Source: Sharpea porci (GTDB taxonomy: Bacteria > Bacillota_I > Bacilli_A > Erysipelotrichales > Coprobacillaceae). Taken from it: 43,741 nt of DNA. Positions 1 through 8,196 of this stretch are shown here, piece by piece. How positions within the stretch are numbered: the first letter of the stretch is position 1; every line of letters begins with the position of its first letter. The notes under the pieces are model-generated. The model made no database searches. It saw only the letters and a list, made by a program, of their open reading frames with translations, and was not told the DNA's origin. The position numbers were made by a program, and so were the translations under genes. The DNA is taken from positions 1-43,741 of the forward strand of contig NZ_VUNM01000021.1 in the NCBI RefSeq assembly GCF_009695655.1. Reading direction: 5' to 3'.

Positions 1-133
1 TTTGAGGGATAGCGAGCGTCAAGAGCGGTAGCTTGAACGAAGTGAAAGCAAGCGCCTTTAGACGCGAGCAGGTATTACAGGCTTATAGCCGCAGTTCAAA
101 CCACGCCTTTTAGGCGTGGTTTTGATTGTTCAA
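1..133 (+). mobile_element. Right-end remnant of an IS200/IS605 element (omega-RNA-like)
   Basis: GC-richer sequence than its surroundings, packed with short complementary segments. It ends in a perfect hairpin: ACCACGCC (100-107), loop TTTTA, GGCGTGGT (113-120). This is followed by T-rich sequence and TTCAA at 129-133. IS200/IS605 elements end in a subterminal hairpin followed by a short cleavage sequence (TCAA in IS608), and the right end of tnpB-bearing elements encodes the scaffold of the guide RNA. No transposase gene is visible because the window starts inside the element. The hairpin could also serve as a weak terminator. Identification is by resemblance only. Confidence 0.55.
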
Positions 134-173
134 ATATACGTTTTTAATAGAATAGCTTTAGGAGGAGATGAAA

Positions 174-914
174 ATGATTCATAATACAACCATTGACACA
201 TTGATGAAAAGAAAGTCAGTGAGAGTCTTTTTAGACCAAGAGATTGAAGAAGAGAAAGTTGAAAGCATTCTACAGGCTTCCATCAATGCCCCAACAGCTG
301 GTAATCAACAGCTCTATACCATCCTCAAGATCACTGATCCAGCGATAAAAGAACAGCTCTCCATACTTTGTGACAATCAGCCTTTTATAGCCTCAGCTAA
401 GCTCATACTTATCTATCTTGCGGATTGTCATAAATGGTATGAAGCCTATAAAGATATTGGACTTAACCCACGTCAACCTGAATTTGGTGATTTCTTGCTT
501 GCTGTTGATGATGCCTTGATTGCCTCAGAGAATGCGGTTATTGCGGCTGAGAGTTTAGGAATAGGATCATGTTATATCGGTGATGTGAAGGAAAATAAGG
601 AAGAAATTTGTAAACTTCTTCGTTTACCTGAGTATGTTTTTCCTGCTAGCTTACTTGTTTTTGGCTATCCGACAAAGCAGCAACAAGAAAGACAAAAACC
701 TCAGCGTGCTAATTTGAAAGATATTGTCTTTGAAAATAGCTATTATGAGATGAATGCTAAAGAGAGAGAAGGGATGCTTAAATATCATTATGGTGATGCA
801 AAATATCATCCATGGCTTGAAGCGTTCTACAAACGTAAATATGATTCATCATTCGCCCATGAGATGAACCGTTCAGTAAAAGCCTACTTAAAAGACTATC
901 AGGAGGAGAAATAA
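174..914 (+). CDS. Nitroreductase family protein (FMN-dependent NAD(P)H oxidoreductase)
   Basis: A 246-residue protein. The N-terminal segment, with a KSVRVF motif near residue 15 and NAPTAGNQQ near residue 40, is the FMN-binding signature of the nitroreductase fold. GIGSCYIGD near residue 125 is the second conserved segment. The C-terminal 60 residues, rich in Tyr and Lys, resemble the tail of NfsA/FRP-like members. Such enzymes reduce nitro or quinone compounds using flavin; the natural substrate is unknown. An ATG at 168 is in frame, but GGAGGAG (161-167) abuts it, so the ATG at 174 with 6-8 bases of spacing is preferred. The stop codon overlaps the next start by one base (TAATG), so translation with the methyltransferase is probably coupled. 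Confidence 0.88.
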   Translation: MIHNTTIDTLMKRKSVRVFLDQEIEEEKVESILQASINAPTAGNQQLYTILKITDPAIKEQLSILCDNQPFIASAKLILIYLADCHKWYEAYKDIGLNPRQPEFGDFLLAVDDALIASENAVIAAESLGIGSCYIGDVKENKEEICKLLRLPEYVFPASLLVFGYPTKQQQERQKPQRANLKDIVFENSYYEMNAKEREGMLKYHYGDAKYHPWLEAFYKRKYDSSFAHEMNRSVKAYLKDYQEEK

Positions 915-1663
915 TGAACTATCAAGATATCAATAAAGAAACCATCAATAGATGGGCAAACGAAGGATGGCAATGGGCTCAGCCTATTAGCCATGAAGAA
1001 TATGTAGCAGCTACACAAGGTCATTGGAATATTGTCTTAACCCCATTAAAGAATGTTCCTAAAGAATGGTTTGGTGATTTAAAAGGTAAGAAGGTGCTTG
1101 GTCTTGCTTCTGGTGGTGGCCAGCAAATGCCTATTCTCACTGCAGCTGGTGCAGTGTGCACTGTCATGGATTATTCTGACAAGCAGCTTGAAACAGAACG
1201 CATGGTCGCAAAGAGGGAAGGCTATGATATTGAAATTATTGAAGCTGATATGACAAAGCGCTTTCCTTTTGAAGATGAAACATTTGATTTGATTGTTCAT
1301 CCTGTTTCCAATTGTTATATTGAAGATGTTGATCATGTCTTTAAAGAATCCTATCGTGTATTAAACAAGGGTGGGGTCATGCTTTCAGGTTTAGGTAATG
1401 AAATCAATTATATTGTTGATAATGATGAACGGGAGATTGTCTGGAAAATGCCTTTCAATCCATTAAAGGATGAGAAAGCGATGGCTTTTATGCAAGAAGA
1501 ACAATGTGGTGTTCAGTTCTCCCATGATATGAGTGAGCAGATTGGTGGACAGTTAAGAGCGGGCTTTAGACTTGTTGATTTGTATGAAGATACAAATGGT
1601 GAAGGCCGCCTGCATGATCTTAATATCAAAACTTATATTGCGACTAAGTCAGTCAAAGAATAA
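914..1663 (+). CDS. Class I SAM-dependent methyltransferase
   Basis: A 249-residue Rossmann-type methyltransferase. Motif I reads LGLASGGGQQ (about residues 61-70), with the acidic motif II partner at VMDYS (about 84-88). A motif-IV-like segment, FDLIVHPVSNCYIED, is followed by VLNKGGVML, the usual strand after motif IV. The substrate cannot be told; the family (Methyltransf_11-like) contains many small-molecule enzymes. The start codon shares its A with the upstream TAA, and AGGAGGAG (901-908) precedes it, so it forms a two-gene operon with the nitroreductase. Confidence 0.88.
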   Translation: MNYQDINKETINRWANEGWQWAQPISHEEYVAATQGHWNIVLTPLKNVPKEWFGDLKGKKVLGLASGGGQQMPILTAAGAVCTVMDYSDKQLETERMVAKREGYDIEIIEADMTKRFPFEDETFDLIVHPVSNCYIEDVDHVFKESYRVLNKGGVMLSGLGNEINYIVDNDEREIVWKMPFNPLKDEKAMAFMQEEQCGVQFSHDMSEQIGGQLRAGFRLVDLYEDTNGEGRLHDLNIKTYIATKSVKE

Positions 1664-1688
1664 GTATTTTTAAAAAAATGAGAAGTTA

Positions 1689-1717
1689 TTGACCTTCTTG
1701 ATACTCTTCGATATGAT
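1689..1717 (+). promoter_or_regulatory. Sigma-A promoter for the DUF1846 gene
   Basis: TTGACC (1689-1694), 17 bases, then TATGAT (1712-1717), shortly before the RBS AGGAGA of the DUF1846 gene. It was read by eye against the TTGACA-N17-TATAAT consensus. Confidence 0.65.
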
Positions 1718-1738
1718 GGCTGTTAGGAGAAATGGAAT

Positions 1739-3223
1739 ATGAATAAAATAGGATTTGATAATGAGAAATATCTAAAAATACAATCAAAGCATATTAAGGA
1801 ACGTATTGAGTCTTTTGGTGGAAAGCTTTATTTGGAATTTGGTGGTAAGTTATTTGATGACTATCATGCATCAAGAGTCTTACCAGGCTTTGCCCCTGAT
1901 AGTAAGATACGTATGCTTAAGGAATTAAAGGACCAGACAGAAATCGTGATTGCGATTAAGGCTGGTGATATTGAGAAGAATAAGGTGCGTGGGGATTTAG
2001 GCATTACATATGATGAAGATGTCTTACGTCTTATTGATGCATTTACATCCAATGGTCTCATGGTTGGATCAGTTGTATTAACACAATTTAAAGATCAGCC
2101 TAGTGCCATTGCTTATGAAAAGAAATTGAAATCTCTAGGCTTACAGGTTTATCGTCATTATATGATTCCTGGCTATCCTTCTAATATGCAGCTTATTTTA
2201 AGTGATGATGGCTATGGCAAGAATGACTATATTAAGACTACAAGACCATTGGTTGTTGTTACAGCACCAGGTCCTGGTTCAGGCAAGATGGCCACATGTC
2301 TCTCTCAGCTCTATCAGGAAGCTAAGCGTGGTGTGAAGGCTGGCTATGCGAAATTTGAGACATTCCCAATCTGGAATATTCCTCTTAATCATTCAGTCAA
2401 CTTAGCTTATGAAGCAGCTACTGCTGATTTAAATGATGTTAATATGATTGACCCTTATCACTTAGAAGCTTATGGCAAAACAGTAGTCAACTATAATCGA
2501 GATGTAGAAATCTTCCCAGTTCTTAAAGCTATGTTTGAAAAGATCAATGGCTCATCACCATACAACTCACCAACGGATATGGGTGTGAATATGGCTGGCT
2601 ATTGCATCTTTGATGATGAAGCAGTCACTAAGGCAGCTAATCAGGAAATCATTAGACGCTATTATGATGCCCTGGATGAAGAACGCAAGGGCAACGCTTC
2701 TCATAAACCTGTTGGCAAGATTGAATTGCTGATGGAAAAAGCCCATACAAGTATTGCTGATCGTCCTGTTGTTGCTGCAGCCAATGTTAAAGAAGAAGAA
2801 ACAGGTGGACCAGCTGCTGCTATTGAAATGCCTGATGGGACAATTATTACAGGCAAGACATCAGAACTGCTTGGGGCAAGTAGTGCAATGCTGATTGATG
2901 CACTCAAATATCTTGCTCATGTGAATGATGATATTAAGCTTATCAGCCCTGATATTATTGAACCTATCCAAAAGCTTAAGGTTGAAACACTACAAAACAA
3001 GAATCCTCTTCTTCATATTGATGAAATCCTCATTGCTTTATGCATTGCAGCCACGCATCATGAAGAAGCCAAGAAAGCTTATGGTAAGCTTAAAGAACTG
3101 GCTGGCTTACAAATGCATTCAAGTGTTCTATTAGCACAAGAAGATGTCAATGTGCTCAAGAAACTTGGTATTCATCTGACATGTGAACCTAAATATCAGA
3201 ATAATAAACTCTATCATCATTAA
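1739..3223 (+). CDS. DUF1846 (UPF0371) family protein
   Basis: A 494-residue soluble protein, full length for the UPF0371/DUF1846 family of Bacillota. The N-terminal half contains KLYLEFGGKLFDDYHASRVLPGF (residues about 29-51) and a nucleotide-binding-like APGPGSGKMAT stretch (about 179-189). The C-terminal part is more variable. The P-loop-like glycine run suggests binding of a phosphate-containing ligand, but the biochemical role is not established to my knowledge. It is probably monocistronic, with its own promoter at 1689-1717 and a strong terminator at 3222-3249. RBS AGGAGA at 1725-1730 supports this start. Confidence 0.9.
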   Translation: MNKIGFDNEKYLKIQSKHIKERIESFGGKLYLEFGGKLFDDYHASRVLPGFAPDSKIRMLKELKDQTEIVIAIKAGDIEKNKVRGDLGITYDEDVLRLIDAFTSNGLMVGSVVLTQFKDQPSAIAYEKKLKSLGLQVYRHYMIPGYPSNMQLILSDDGYGKNDYIKTTRPLVVVTAPGPGSGKMATCLSQLYQEAKRGVKAGYAKFETFPIWNIPLNHSVNLAYEAATADLNDVNMIDPYHLEAYGKTVVNYNRDVEIFPVLKAMFEKINGSSPYNSPTDMGVNMAGYCIFDDEAVTKAANQEIIRRYYDALDEERKGNASHKPVGKIELLMEKAHTSIADRPVVAAANVKEEETGGPAAAIEMPDGTIITGKTSELLGASSAMLIDALKYLAHVNDDIKLISPDIIEPIQKLKVETLQNKNPLLHIDEILIALCIAATHHEEAKKAYGKLKELAGLQMHSSVLLAQEDVNVLKKLGIHLTCEPKYQNNKLYHH

Positions 3224-3249
3224 TGCCTTTTTCATAAAGGCATTTTTTT
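3222..3249 (+). terminator. Rho-independent terminator after DUF1846
   Basis: Perfect stem AATGCCTTT / AAAGGCATT with a 5-base loop, followed by seven Ts. Confidence 0.9.
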
Positions 3250-3309
3250 GTGGTTTGAACAACATTATTAAAAAGAATCTCTCTCTATAATAAGCACGTG
3301 GTGATAGAA

Positions 3310-3672
3310 ATGTATGAATTAAAGATCAAAAGAATTTATGATGAATATGAAGAGAGTGATGGCATGCGTATTCTTGTTGATGGAATCTGGCCAAGGGGCA
3401 TCAGTAAAGAAAAGGCGCATCTTGATCTCTGGGACAAAGAAATCAGTCCAACAAAAGGCTTAAGAAAAGCCTTCAACCATGAAGTAGATAAATATGAGGA
3501 CTTTAGAAAACATTATCGTCAGGAACTAGCAGAAAACCCACATACACAGGATTTTCTCAAAATAGTTTTCAATCACCTAGAAGAACAGCCAGTAACACTA
3601 TTATATGGTGCGAAAGATTGTATGCATAATCAGGCTGTTGTTTTAAAAGAGTATATATTGGAGGAAATGTAG
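3310..3672 (+). CDS. DUF488 family protein
   Basis: A 120-residue protein. MYELKIKRIYD at the start, ILVDGIWPRGISKE (about residues 22-35) and a C-terminal VTLLYGAKD followed by HNQAVVLKEYI are the conserved blocks of the DUF488 family, whose function is uncertain. Two in-frame GTG codons lie upstream (3298, 3301), but GGTGAT at 3300-3305 fits best as the RBS for the ATG at 3310. The stop codon TAG directly abuts the hemerythrin ATG, and the RBS of that gene lies inside this one, so the two form an operon. The partner suggests a shared stress or redox setting, which is inference only. Confidence 0.85.
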   Translation: MYELKIKRIYDEYEESDGMRILVDGIWPRGISKEKAHLDLWDKEISPTKGLRKAFNHEVDKYEDFRKHYRQELAENPHTQDFLKIVFNHLEEQPVTLLYGAKDCMHNQAVVLKEYILEEM

Positions 3673-4230
3673 ATGTTTATAATTGAAGCAATGATGAATG
3701 ATCATGAGAATATTAGACGTATGATGAAAGTTATGCGTGCGATTGATAATGATATTAGAAATGGTAATGTGATTGAAACTGAGGATGTTGAACATATTAT
3801 TGATTTCTTGAGAGTCTATGGTGATGAACATCATCATCATAAGGAAGAAGTGATTCTCTTCCCAGCTATGCTTGAAACAATTCCAATGACAGATGGTATG
3901 ATCAATGGTGTCATGCTTGTCGAACATGAAGGTGGCAGAGAATATGTCAGTGACTTAGAGAGTGCTCTACTTGATTACAAGAAAGATCCAAGTGATAACA
4001 ATGCCTCACGTATTTGTTTTGCTTCAGAAGGCTATATTAACTTATTAAGTGATCATACAAGTAAAGAAGATGAGATTCTTTATCAGGTTGCGGAAAACAA
4101 TTTACCAGCTGCGACAAAGGAAAAAGTGGATGCTTTAGGTCATGAATGGGAAGAAAGAAGCACGGCCAATGGTATTTATGACAAGTATCTAGGCTTACTT
4201 GAAGAATTAGAAGCACGTTATCTCTTTTAA
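3673..4230 (+). CDS. Hemerythrin domain-containing protein
   Basis: A 185-residue all-helical protein of the HHE type. Candidate iron ligands in the expected order are His10 (MNDHENI), a His53-His56 cluster followed by EE (HHHHKEE), His84 (LVEHEGG) and His127 with Glu131 (DHTSKEDEIL). This pattern supports a non-haem di-iron centre binding O2 or NO, as in cytoplasmic hemerythrin-like proteins of anaerobes. It starts immediately after the DUF488 stop, with GGAGG at 3660-3664 spaced 8 bases from the ATG. The glutaredoxin-like gene follows with its own promoter. Oxygen sensing or detoxification is likely, but the exact role is not shown by sequence. Confidence 0.9.
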   Translation: MFIIEAMMNDHENIRRMMKVMRAIDNDIRNGNVIETEDVEHIIDFLRVYGDEHHHHKEEVILFPAMLETIPMTDGMINGVMLVEHEGGREYVSDLESALLDYKKDPSDNNASRICFASEGYINLLSDHTSKEDEILYQVAENNLPAATKEKVDALGHEWEERSTANGIYDKYLGLLEELEARYLF

Positions 4231-4240
4231 AGCATTATAG

Positions 4241-4269
4241 TTGTCATATTATCTATAAAACAGTATGAT
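4241..4269 (+). promoter_or_regulatory. Sigma-A promoter for the glutaredoxin-like gene
   Basis: TTGTCA (4241-4246), 17 bases, TATGAT (4264-4269), followed by RBS AGGGGGAT and the ATG at 4294. Confidence 0.65.
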
Positions 4270-4293
4270 AATGATGAAAAGGGGGATGAACCT

Positions 4294-4572
4294 ATGAAGA
4301 ATATTAAAATGTTTCATTTAAATGATTGTGGCTATTGTGATAAGGCAAGAAAAGCCATGAAAGAATTAAAGCAGGAAGATAAGTATAAGGATGTTGTTGT
4401 TGAAACAATTGAAGAAACTGAACATCCTGATATTGCTGATCAGTATGATTATTATGCTACACCTACATATTATGTGGATGAAAAGAAAATCTTTGAAGCC
4501 CATATTGGTATGACATATGAACAGATTAAAGCTGAAGTCAAGCATGTCTTTGATCTTGCATTAGAAGACTAG
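4294..4572 (+). CDS. Glutaredoxin/thioredoxin-fold protein
   Basis: A 92-residue thioredoxin-fold protein. It has a redox-active CGYC motif at residues 12-15 after an initial beta strand, and the cis-proline signature ATPTYYV around residue 58, followed by the GMTYEQI segment where glutaredoxins bind glutathione or contact partners. Length and motif spacing match the bacterial glutaredoxin-like/thioredoxin-like group. It probably reduces disulfides in the cytoplasm. It is single-gene, with its own promoter and terminator, next to the hemerythrin gene. Confidence 0.88.
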   Translation: MKNIKMFHLNDCGYCDKARKAMKELKQEDKYKDVVVETIEETEHPDIADQYDYYATPTYYVDEKKIFEAHIGMTYEQIKAEVKHVFDLALED

Positions 4573-4596
4573 GAACTCGATGAGTTCCTTTTTTTT
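4571..4596 (+). terminator. Rho-independent terminator
   Basis: AGGAACTC / GAGTTCCT stem with a 3-base loop, followed by eight or more Ts. Confidence 0.9.
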
Positions 4597-4615
4597 ATTA
4601 TTTTTTTGTGAGAAA

Positions 4616-4644
4616 TTGACCAATGGTCAGTCAAGAACTACAAT
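4616..4644 (+). promoter_or_regulatory. hppA promoter with overlapping palindromic operator
   Basis: TTGACC (4616-4621), 17 bases, TACAAT (4639-4644). The -35 box is part of the palindrome TGACC-AAT-GGTCA (4617-4629), and an outer TTGAC...GTCAA repeat extends to 4634. TGACC/GGTCA half-sites are typical of TetR-family operators, so a repressor site over the -35 is inferred. No TetR gene lies in the window. Confidence 0.65.
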
Positions 4645-4690
4645 AGTATATAGATGATAGGTCGATTCATGATCTTAAAAGAGGGGGGAA

Positions 4691-6790
4691 ATGTTTATGA
4701 GTGGACTTACAGCAATTTATTTTACCGGTATTGGATCGTTGATGGCATTGTGCTTTGCAGCCTATAATTTCATCAGGACCAAGAAAGAAGACACAGGTAA
4801 TGAACGTATGACCAAGATTTCAGGATTGATTGGTCGAGGTGCTAACGCTTATCTGAAAAGACAGTATCGTGGTGTTTCGATGTTCTTTATTGCCTTATTT
4901 GTCATTCTTTGTATTATGGCAGCTTGTCATTTACTAAGCTGGTTTACACCATTTGCCTTTATTACAGGTGGCGTGTTCTCAGGCTTATCCGGCTTTATTG
5001 GCATGCGTACTGCAACAATGGCGAACTGCCGTACGACAAATGCCGCCAGCAAATCTCTCAATAAGGGCTTACGTGTGGCCTTTTCAGCTGGTAGTGTTAT
5101 GGGCTTTACGGTTGTTGGGTTAGGGCTTCTTGATTTGACAATCTGGTATTTCATTTTGAATTTTGCCTTTAGAAATCTGGCAATGAATGCACGCTTAGTA
5201 CAGATTACAAGCAATATGCTGACTTTTGGTATGGGTGCAAGCAGTATGGCGCTCTTTGCCCGTGTTGGTGGTGGTATCTTTACAAAAGCGGCTGATGTTG
5301 GTGCAGATCTTGTAGGTAAGGTTGAAGCTGGCATACCAGAAGATGATCCACGTAATCCTGCCGTTATTGCTGATAATGTTGGCGATAATGTTGGTGATGT
5401 AGCTGGTATGGGTGCAGACCTATATGAATCCTATGTTGGTTCCATTATTTCTACGGCAGCCTTGGCCGTTGCTGCTGATTATGGCTTGAAGGGTGTTGCT
5501 GTACCAATGGTTATAGCTGCTCTAGGTGTTCTTTGTTCAATAATTGGTACTTTCTTAATCAAGACAAAAGAAGGTGCTTCTCAGAAGAACTTATTGAAAG
5601 CTTTACGTACAGGTACTTATACAAGTTCAATCCTGATTATCATTGCTTCATTCTTCGCTATTAAATTCCTTTTACCAGATCATATGGGTGTTTATATTGC
5701 GATTCTTTCAGGCTTGCTTGCCGGTGTATTAATTGGCGCAAGTACGGAATATTTCACAAGTGATACTTATCAGCCTACAAGAAAGCTTGCTGAAAGTGCT
5801 GAAACAGGTGCTGGTACAGTCATCATTAGTGGTCTATCACTTGGCATGATGTCAACAGTTGTTCCTGTTGTTATTGTTGGTATCTCAGTTCTTGTCAGCT
5901 ACTATGCTTCATCTCATGGCGGTGATTTCGCTCAGGGCTTATATGGTGTTGGTGTTTCCGCTGTTGGTATGCTTTCAACATTAGGCATTACTCTTGCGAC
6001 AGATGCTTATGGACCAATTGCGGATAATGCTGGTGGTATTGCAGAAATGGCTGGATTGAAGCCAGAAGTCCGTGATCGTACAGATGCGCTTGATTCCTTA
6101 GGAAACACAACTGCTGCAACAGGTAAAGGCTTTGCCATTGGCTCAGCTGCCTTAACAGCCCTTGCCTTGATTGTATCCTATATCGATCGTATTCATTCCT
6201 TGGACAAGAGCTTTACATTCAATCTCGCAGTTAATAATCCAATCGTTCTTGTTGGTTTATTTGTTGGTGGTATGCTGCCATTCCTTTTTGCGGCACTCAC
6301 AATGTCAGCTGTTGGCAAAGCAGCCGAAGCCATCGTTATTGAAGTACGTCGTCAGTTTAAGGAAATCAAAGGCTTGCTTTTAGGTAAGGCTGAACCTGAT
6401 TATGAACGTTGTGTAGATATGTGTACACGTAGTGCTCAGAAACTTATGATTGCACCTGCCTTAATTGCCGTCATCATTCCAGTTGTCTTCGGCATGATTA
6501 CAGGACCTGATGGTGTTGTAGCGATGCTTGCAGGTAATACGGTAACTGGTTTCGTACTTGCTATTATGATGAGTAATGCTGGTGGTGCCTGGGATAATGC
6601 GAAAAAATATATTGAAGCAGGACATCATGGTGGTAAGGGTTCACAGCAGCATCGTGCAGCTGTTGTTGGTGATACTGTTGGTGATCCATTCAAGGATACA
6701 TCTGGTCCATCCATCAATATTCTTATCAAACTTGCATCAATGGTTTCCATTGTCTTTGCTCAGCTTATTCTTACAATTCATCTTCTATAA
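4691..6790 (+). CDS. hppA: Membrane-bound ion-pumping pyrophosphatase (K+-dependent class)
   Basis: A 699-residue integral membrane protein with about 15-16 transmembrane helices. It hydrolyses cytosolic pyrophosphate and pumps H+ and/or Na+ outward. The pyrophosphate/Mg site is intact: DVGADLVGKVE (202-212), EDDPRNPA (217-224), DNVGDNVGD (228-236), and C-terminal GGAWDNAKK and DTVGDPFKDT. GNTTAATGKG at 471-480 has Ala where K+-independent enzymes have Lys, so it falls in the K+-dependent class; H+ versus Na+ cannot be decided by eye. ATG 4691 and ATG 4697 are both possible after the AGAGGGGGG RBS. It is monocistronic, with a strong promoter and terminator. Confidence 0.97.
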   Translation: MFMSGLTAIYFTGIGSLMALCFAAYNFIRTKKEDTGNERMTKISGLIGRGANAYLKRQYRGVSMFFIALFVILCIMAACHLLSWFTPFAFITGGVFSGLSGFIGMRTATMANCRTTNAASKSLNKGLRVAFSAGSVMGFTVVGLGLLDLTIWYFILNFAFRNLAMNARLVQITSNMLTFGMGASSMALFARVGGGIFTKAADVGADLVGKVEAGIPEDDPRNPAVIADNVGDNVGDVAGMGADLYESYVGSIISTAALAVAADYGLKGVAVPMVIAALGVLCSIIGTFLIKTKEGASQKNLLKALRTGTYTSSILIIIASFFAIKFLLPDHMGVYIAILSGLLAGVLIGASTEYFTSDTYQPTRKLAESAETGAGTVIISGLSLGMMSTVVPVVIVGISVLVSYYASSHGGDFAQGLYGVGVSAVGMLSTLGITLATDAYGPIADNAGGIAEMAGLKPEVRDRTDALDSLGNTTAATGKGFAIGSAALTALALIVSYIDRIHSLDKSFTFNLAVNNPIVLVGLFVGGMLPFLFAALTMSAVGKAAEAIVIEVRRQFKEIKGLLLGKAEPDYERCVDMCTRSAQKLMIAPALIAVIIPVVFGMITGPDGVVAMLAGNTVTGFVLAIMMSNAGGAWDNAKKYIEAGHHGGKGSQQHRAAVVGDTVGDPFKDTSGPSINILIKLASMVSIVFAQLILTIHLL

Positions 6791-6796
6791 GAAAAA

Positions 6797-6820
6797 CAGC
6801 TCGTTAGAGCTGCTTTTTTT
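6797..6820 (+). terminator. Rho-independent terminator after hppA
   Basis: CAGCTC-GTTA-GAGCTG stem-loop followed by a run of Ts, located between convergent genes. Confidence 0.88.
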
Positions 6821-6840
6821 GGCGGTGAGATTGTAAGTAG

Positions 6841-7158
6841 TTACTTGTTAATGATTTTTAAAACTTTCAAGAGCTTATTTTTATAGTCATCTGAGAGCTT
6901 ATTAATTTCATTGACAAGTTCAGCATCAAGAGCATGGCTAGAATAGCCTTCTTCCTGTGCTCCAATAAGATAGTCAACAGTAATACCAATCAGTTTCGCA
7001 TAATTAGCTAGACAATGAATACTCATAGCAGTACGATTGTTTTCAACATTGCTAATGTAGCCCGGAGTGACATCAAGGACATCGGCAACTTGCTGCTGTG
7101 TTAGGCCTTTTTCTATACGCAATTCCTTAATTCTTGCGCCCAATTCTAAATCCTTCAT
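6841..7158 (-). CDS. XRE-family transcriptional regulator
   Basis: A 105-residue protein. An N-terminal Cro/C1-type helix-turn-helix occupies residues about 7-65; recognisable segments are IKELRIEKGLTQQQVADVL and PGYISNVENNRTAMS. A short C-terminal helical tail (EINKLSDDYKNKLLKVL) probably mediates dimerisation. TTGGAGGT lies upstream of the ATG on the minus strand. It is transcribed away from the convergent hppA gene and lies downstream of, and co-directional with, the GIY-YIG/HAD gene with a gap of about 90 bases. Targets are unknown. Confidence 0.9.
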   Translation of the reverse strand: MKDLELGARIKELRIEKGLTQQQVADVLDVTPGYISNVENNRTAMSIHCLANYAKLIGITVDYLIGAQEEGYSSHALDAELVNEINKLSDDYKNKLLKVLKIINK

Positions 7159-7249
7159 AAAAGTATACCTCCAACTATCTTCATTATATACTTTGCATAT
7201 TTGTCAGTGTAGAAAATTCATACTTTCTCAAAAAAAAGTTGAAAAGCCA

Positions 7250-8137
7250 TCACAATGGATAACTTTCCAACAATTTCTTTAAATCTTCAGGTGTCTTTGC
7301 AATCGCAATCGCACCTGCTTTTTCTAGATCTTCTATCTTTCCATATCCCCATCTTACGCCAATTGTATCAATATTTGCTTTCTTAGCACCAATAACATCA
7401 AAGGCTGTATCACCAACCATAATGAACTGATGTTCATGACCAATTGTATTTAACAGGTAGGCAATAACCTGATGCTTTGTCTCTCTTTCATGACTGCTTG
7501 TTGCCCCAGCAATCTTTTCAAAGTACTGGTCCATTTCAAAATGCTGCAAGATTTCAATAGCTGTTGCTTCAGGCTTGCTTGTCGCAACAAAGAGCTTGTA
7601 TTCTTTTTTCAATTCTTCAAGCATTTCAATAATACCTGGGTAAGGGTGATTTTCAAACTTGCCCACTGTTAAATAGCGGTCCCTAAAAAGTTTAATGGCA
7701 TGTTCAATTTCATCATCTGGCACACCATATTTCTTAAAAGACAAAGAAAGTGGAGGCCCCACAAATGTCTTTAAATCCTCAAGATCAAGATGGATATCAT
7801 AGTAATTAAGGGCATGAATGGCACTCTTGATAATACCTTCACCACTATCAGTCAATGTACCATCCAAATCAAATAAAATATATTTCATAGCTTTTCCTTT
7901 CATAATTAGTTCTTCTTTCCTTTTTCGTGTCAGCCCCTTGATGGCATATTCACGCTTTAAAGCCGAACTCTTGTCATTAAAATGTTCAAAGTATATAAGC
8001 TTAACTGGCCTTCTTGCCTTCGTATATTTAGCACCTTTTCCATTGTTGTGGGTATCAATACGCTTTTGCAGATTATTCGTATAGCCAGTATAGTAGCTGT
8101 GATCAGAACATTCTAGAATATATACATAATGGTTCAT
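7250..8137 (-). CDS. GIY-YIG nuclease domain fused to HAD-family phosphatase
   Basis: A 295-residue two-domain protein. Residues 1-80 form a UPF0213/YhbQ-like GIY-YIG domain: YVYILEC (4-10), YYTGYT (15-20) and KREYAIKGLTRKRKEELI (61-78). After a linker of about 5 residues, residues 84-295 form a HAD hydrolase of the phosphoglycolate phosphatase type: DLDGTLTDS (90-98), the VATSKP motif II and GDTAFDVIGAKKA motif IV. A Met at residue 84 (7886-7888) begins a complete HAD protein and is preceded by AAAGGA, so a separate HAD product is possible. No Shine-Dalgarno precedes the first ATG; a TATAAT (8149-8144) lies 6 bases before it, suggesting a leaderless mRNA. Confidence 0.88.
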   Translation of the reverse strand: MNHYVYILECSDHSYYTGYTNNLQKRIDTHNNGKGAKYTKARRPVKLIYFEHFNDKSSALKREYAIKGLTRKRKEELIMKGKAMKYILFDLDGTLTDSGEGIIKSAIHALNYYDIHLDLEDLKTFVGPPLSLSFKKYGVPDDEIEHAIKLFRDRYLTVGKFENHPYPGIIEMLEELKKEYKLFVATSKPEATAIEILQHFEMDQYFEKIAGATSSHERETKHQVIAYLLNTIGHEHQFIMVGDTAFDVIGAKKANIDTIGVRWGYGKIEDLEKAGAIAIAKTPEDLKKLLESYPL

Positions 8138-8143
8138 GGGGCT

Positions 8144-8149
8144 ATTATA
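8144..8149 (-). promoter_or_regulatory. Minus-strand -10 box placing the start site at the GIY-YIG/HAD ATG
   Basis: TATAAT on the minus strand at 8149-8144, with only six bases to the ATG beginning at 8137. A normal -10 to start distance puts transcription initiation on or next to the A of the ATG. The -35 region is poor. Confidence 0.45.
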
Positions 8150-8196
8150 GTACAGTCACAACAATGTTTCTAGTGATATGTTATGAAGAAAAGGGT

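Noticed and set aside
1079-1336. Minus-strand open frame inside the methyltransferase gene
   Set aside because: Antisense shadow of a well-supported gene, no RBS, Cys/His/Phe-rich translation without recognisable domains.
4927-5334. 135-codon minus-strand frame inside hppA
   Set aside because: Covers conserved hppA motifs on the opposite strand; low-complexity translation, no RBS.
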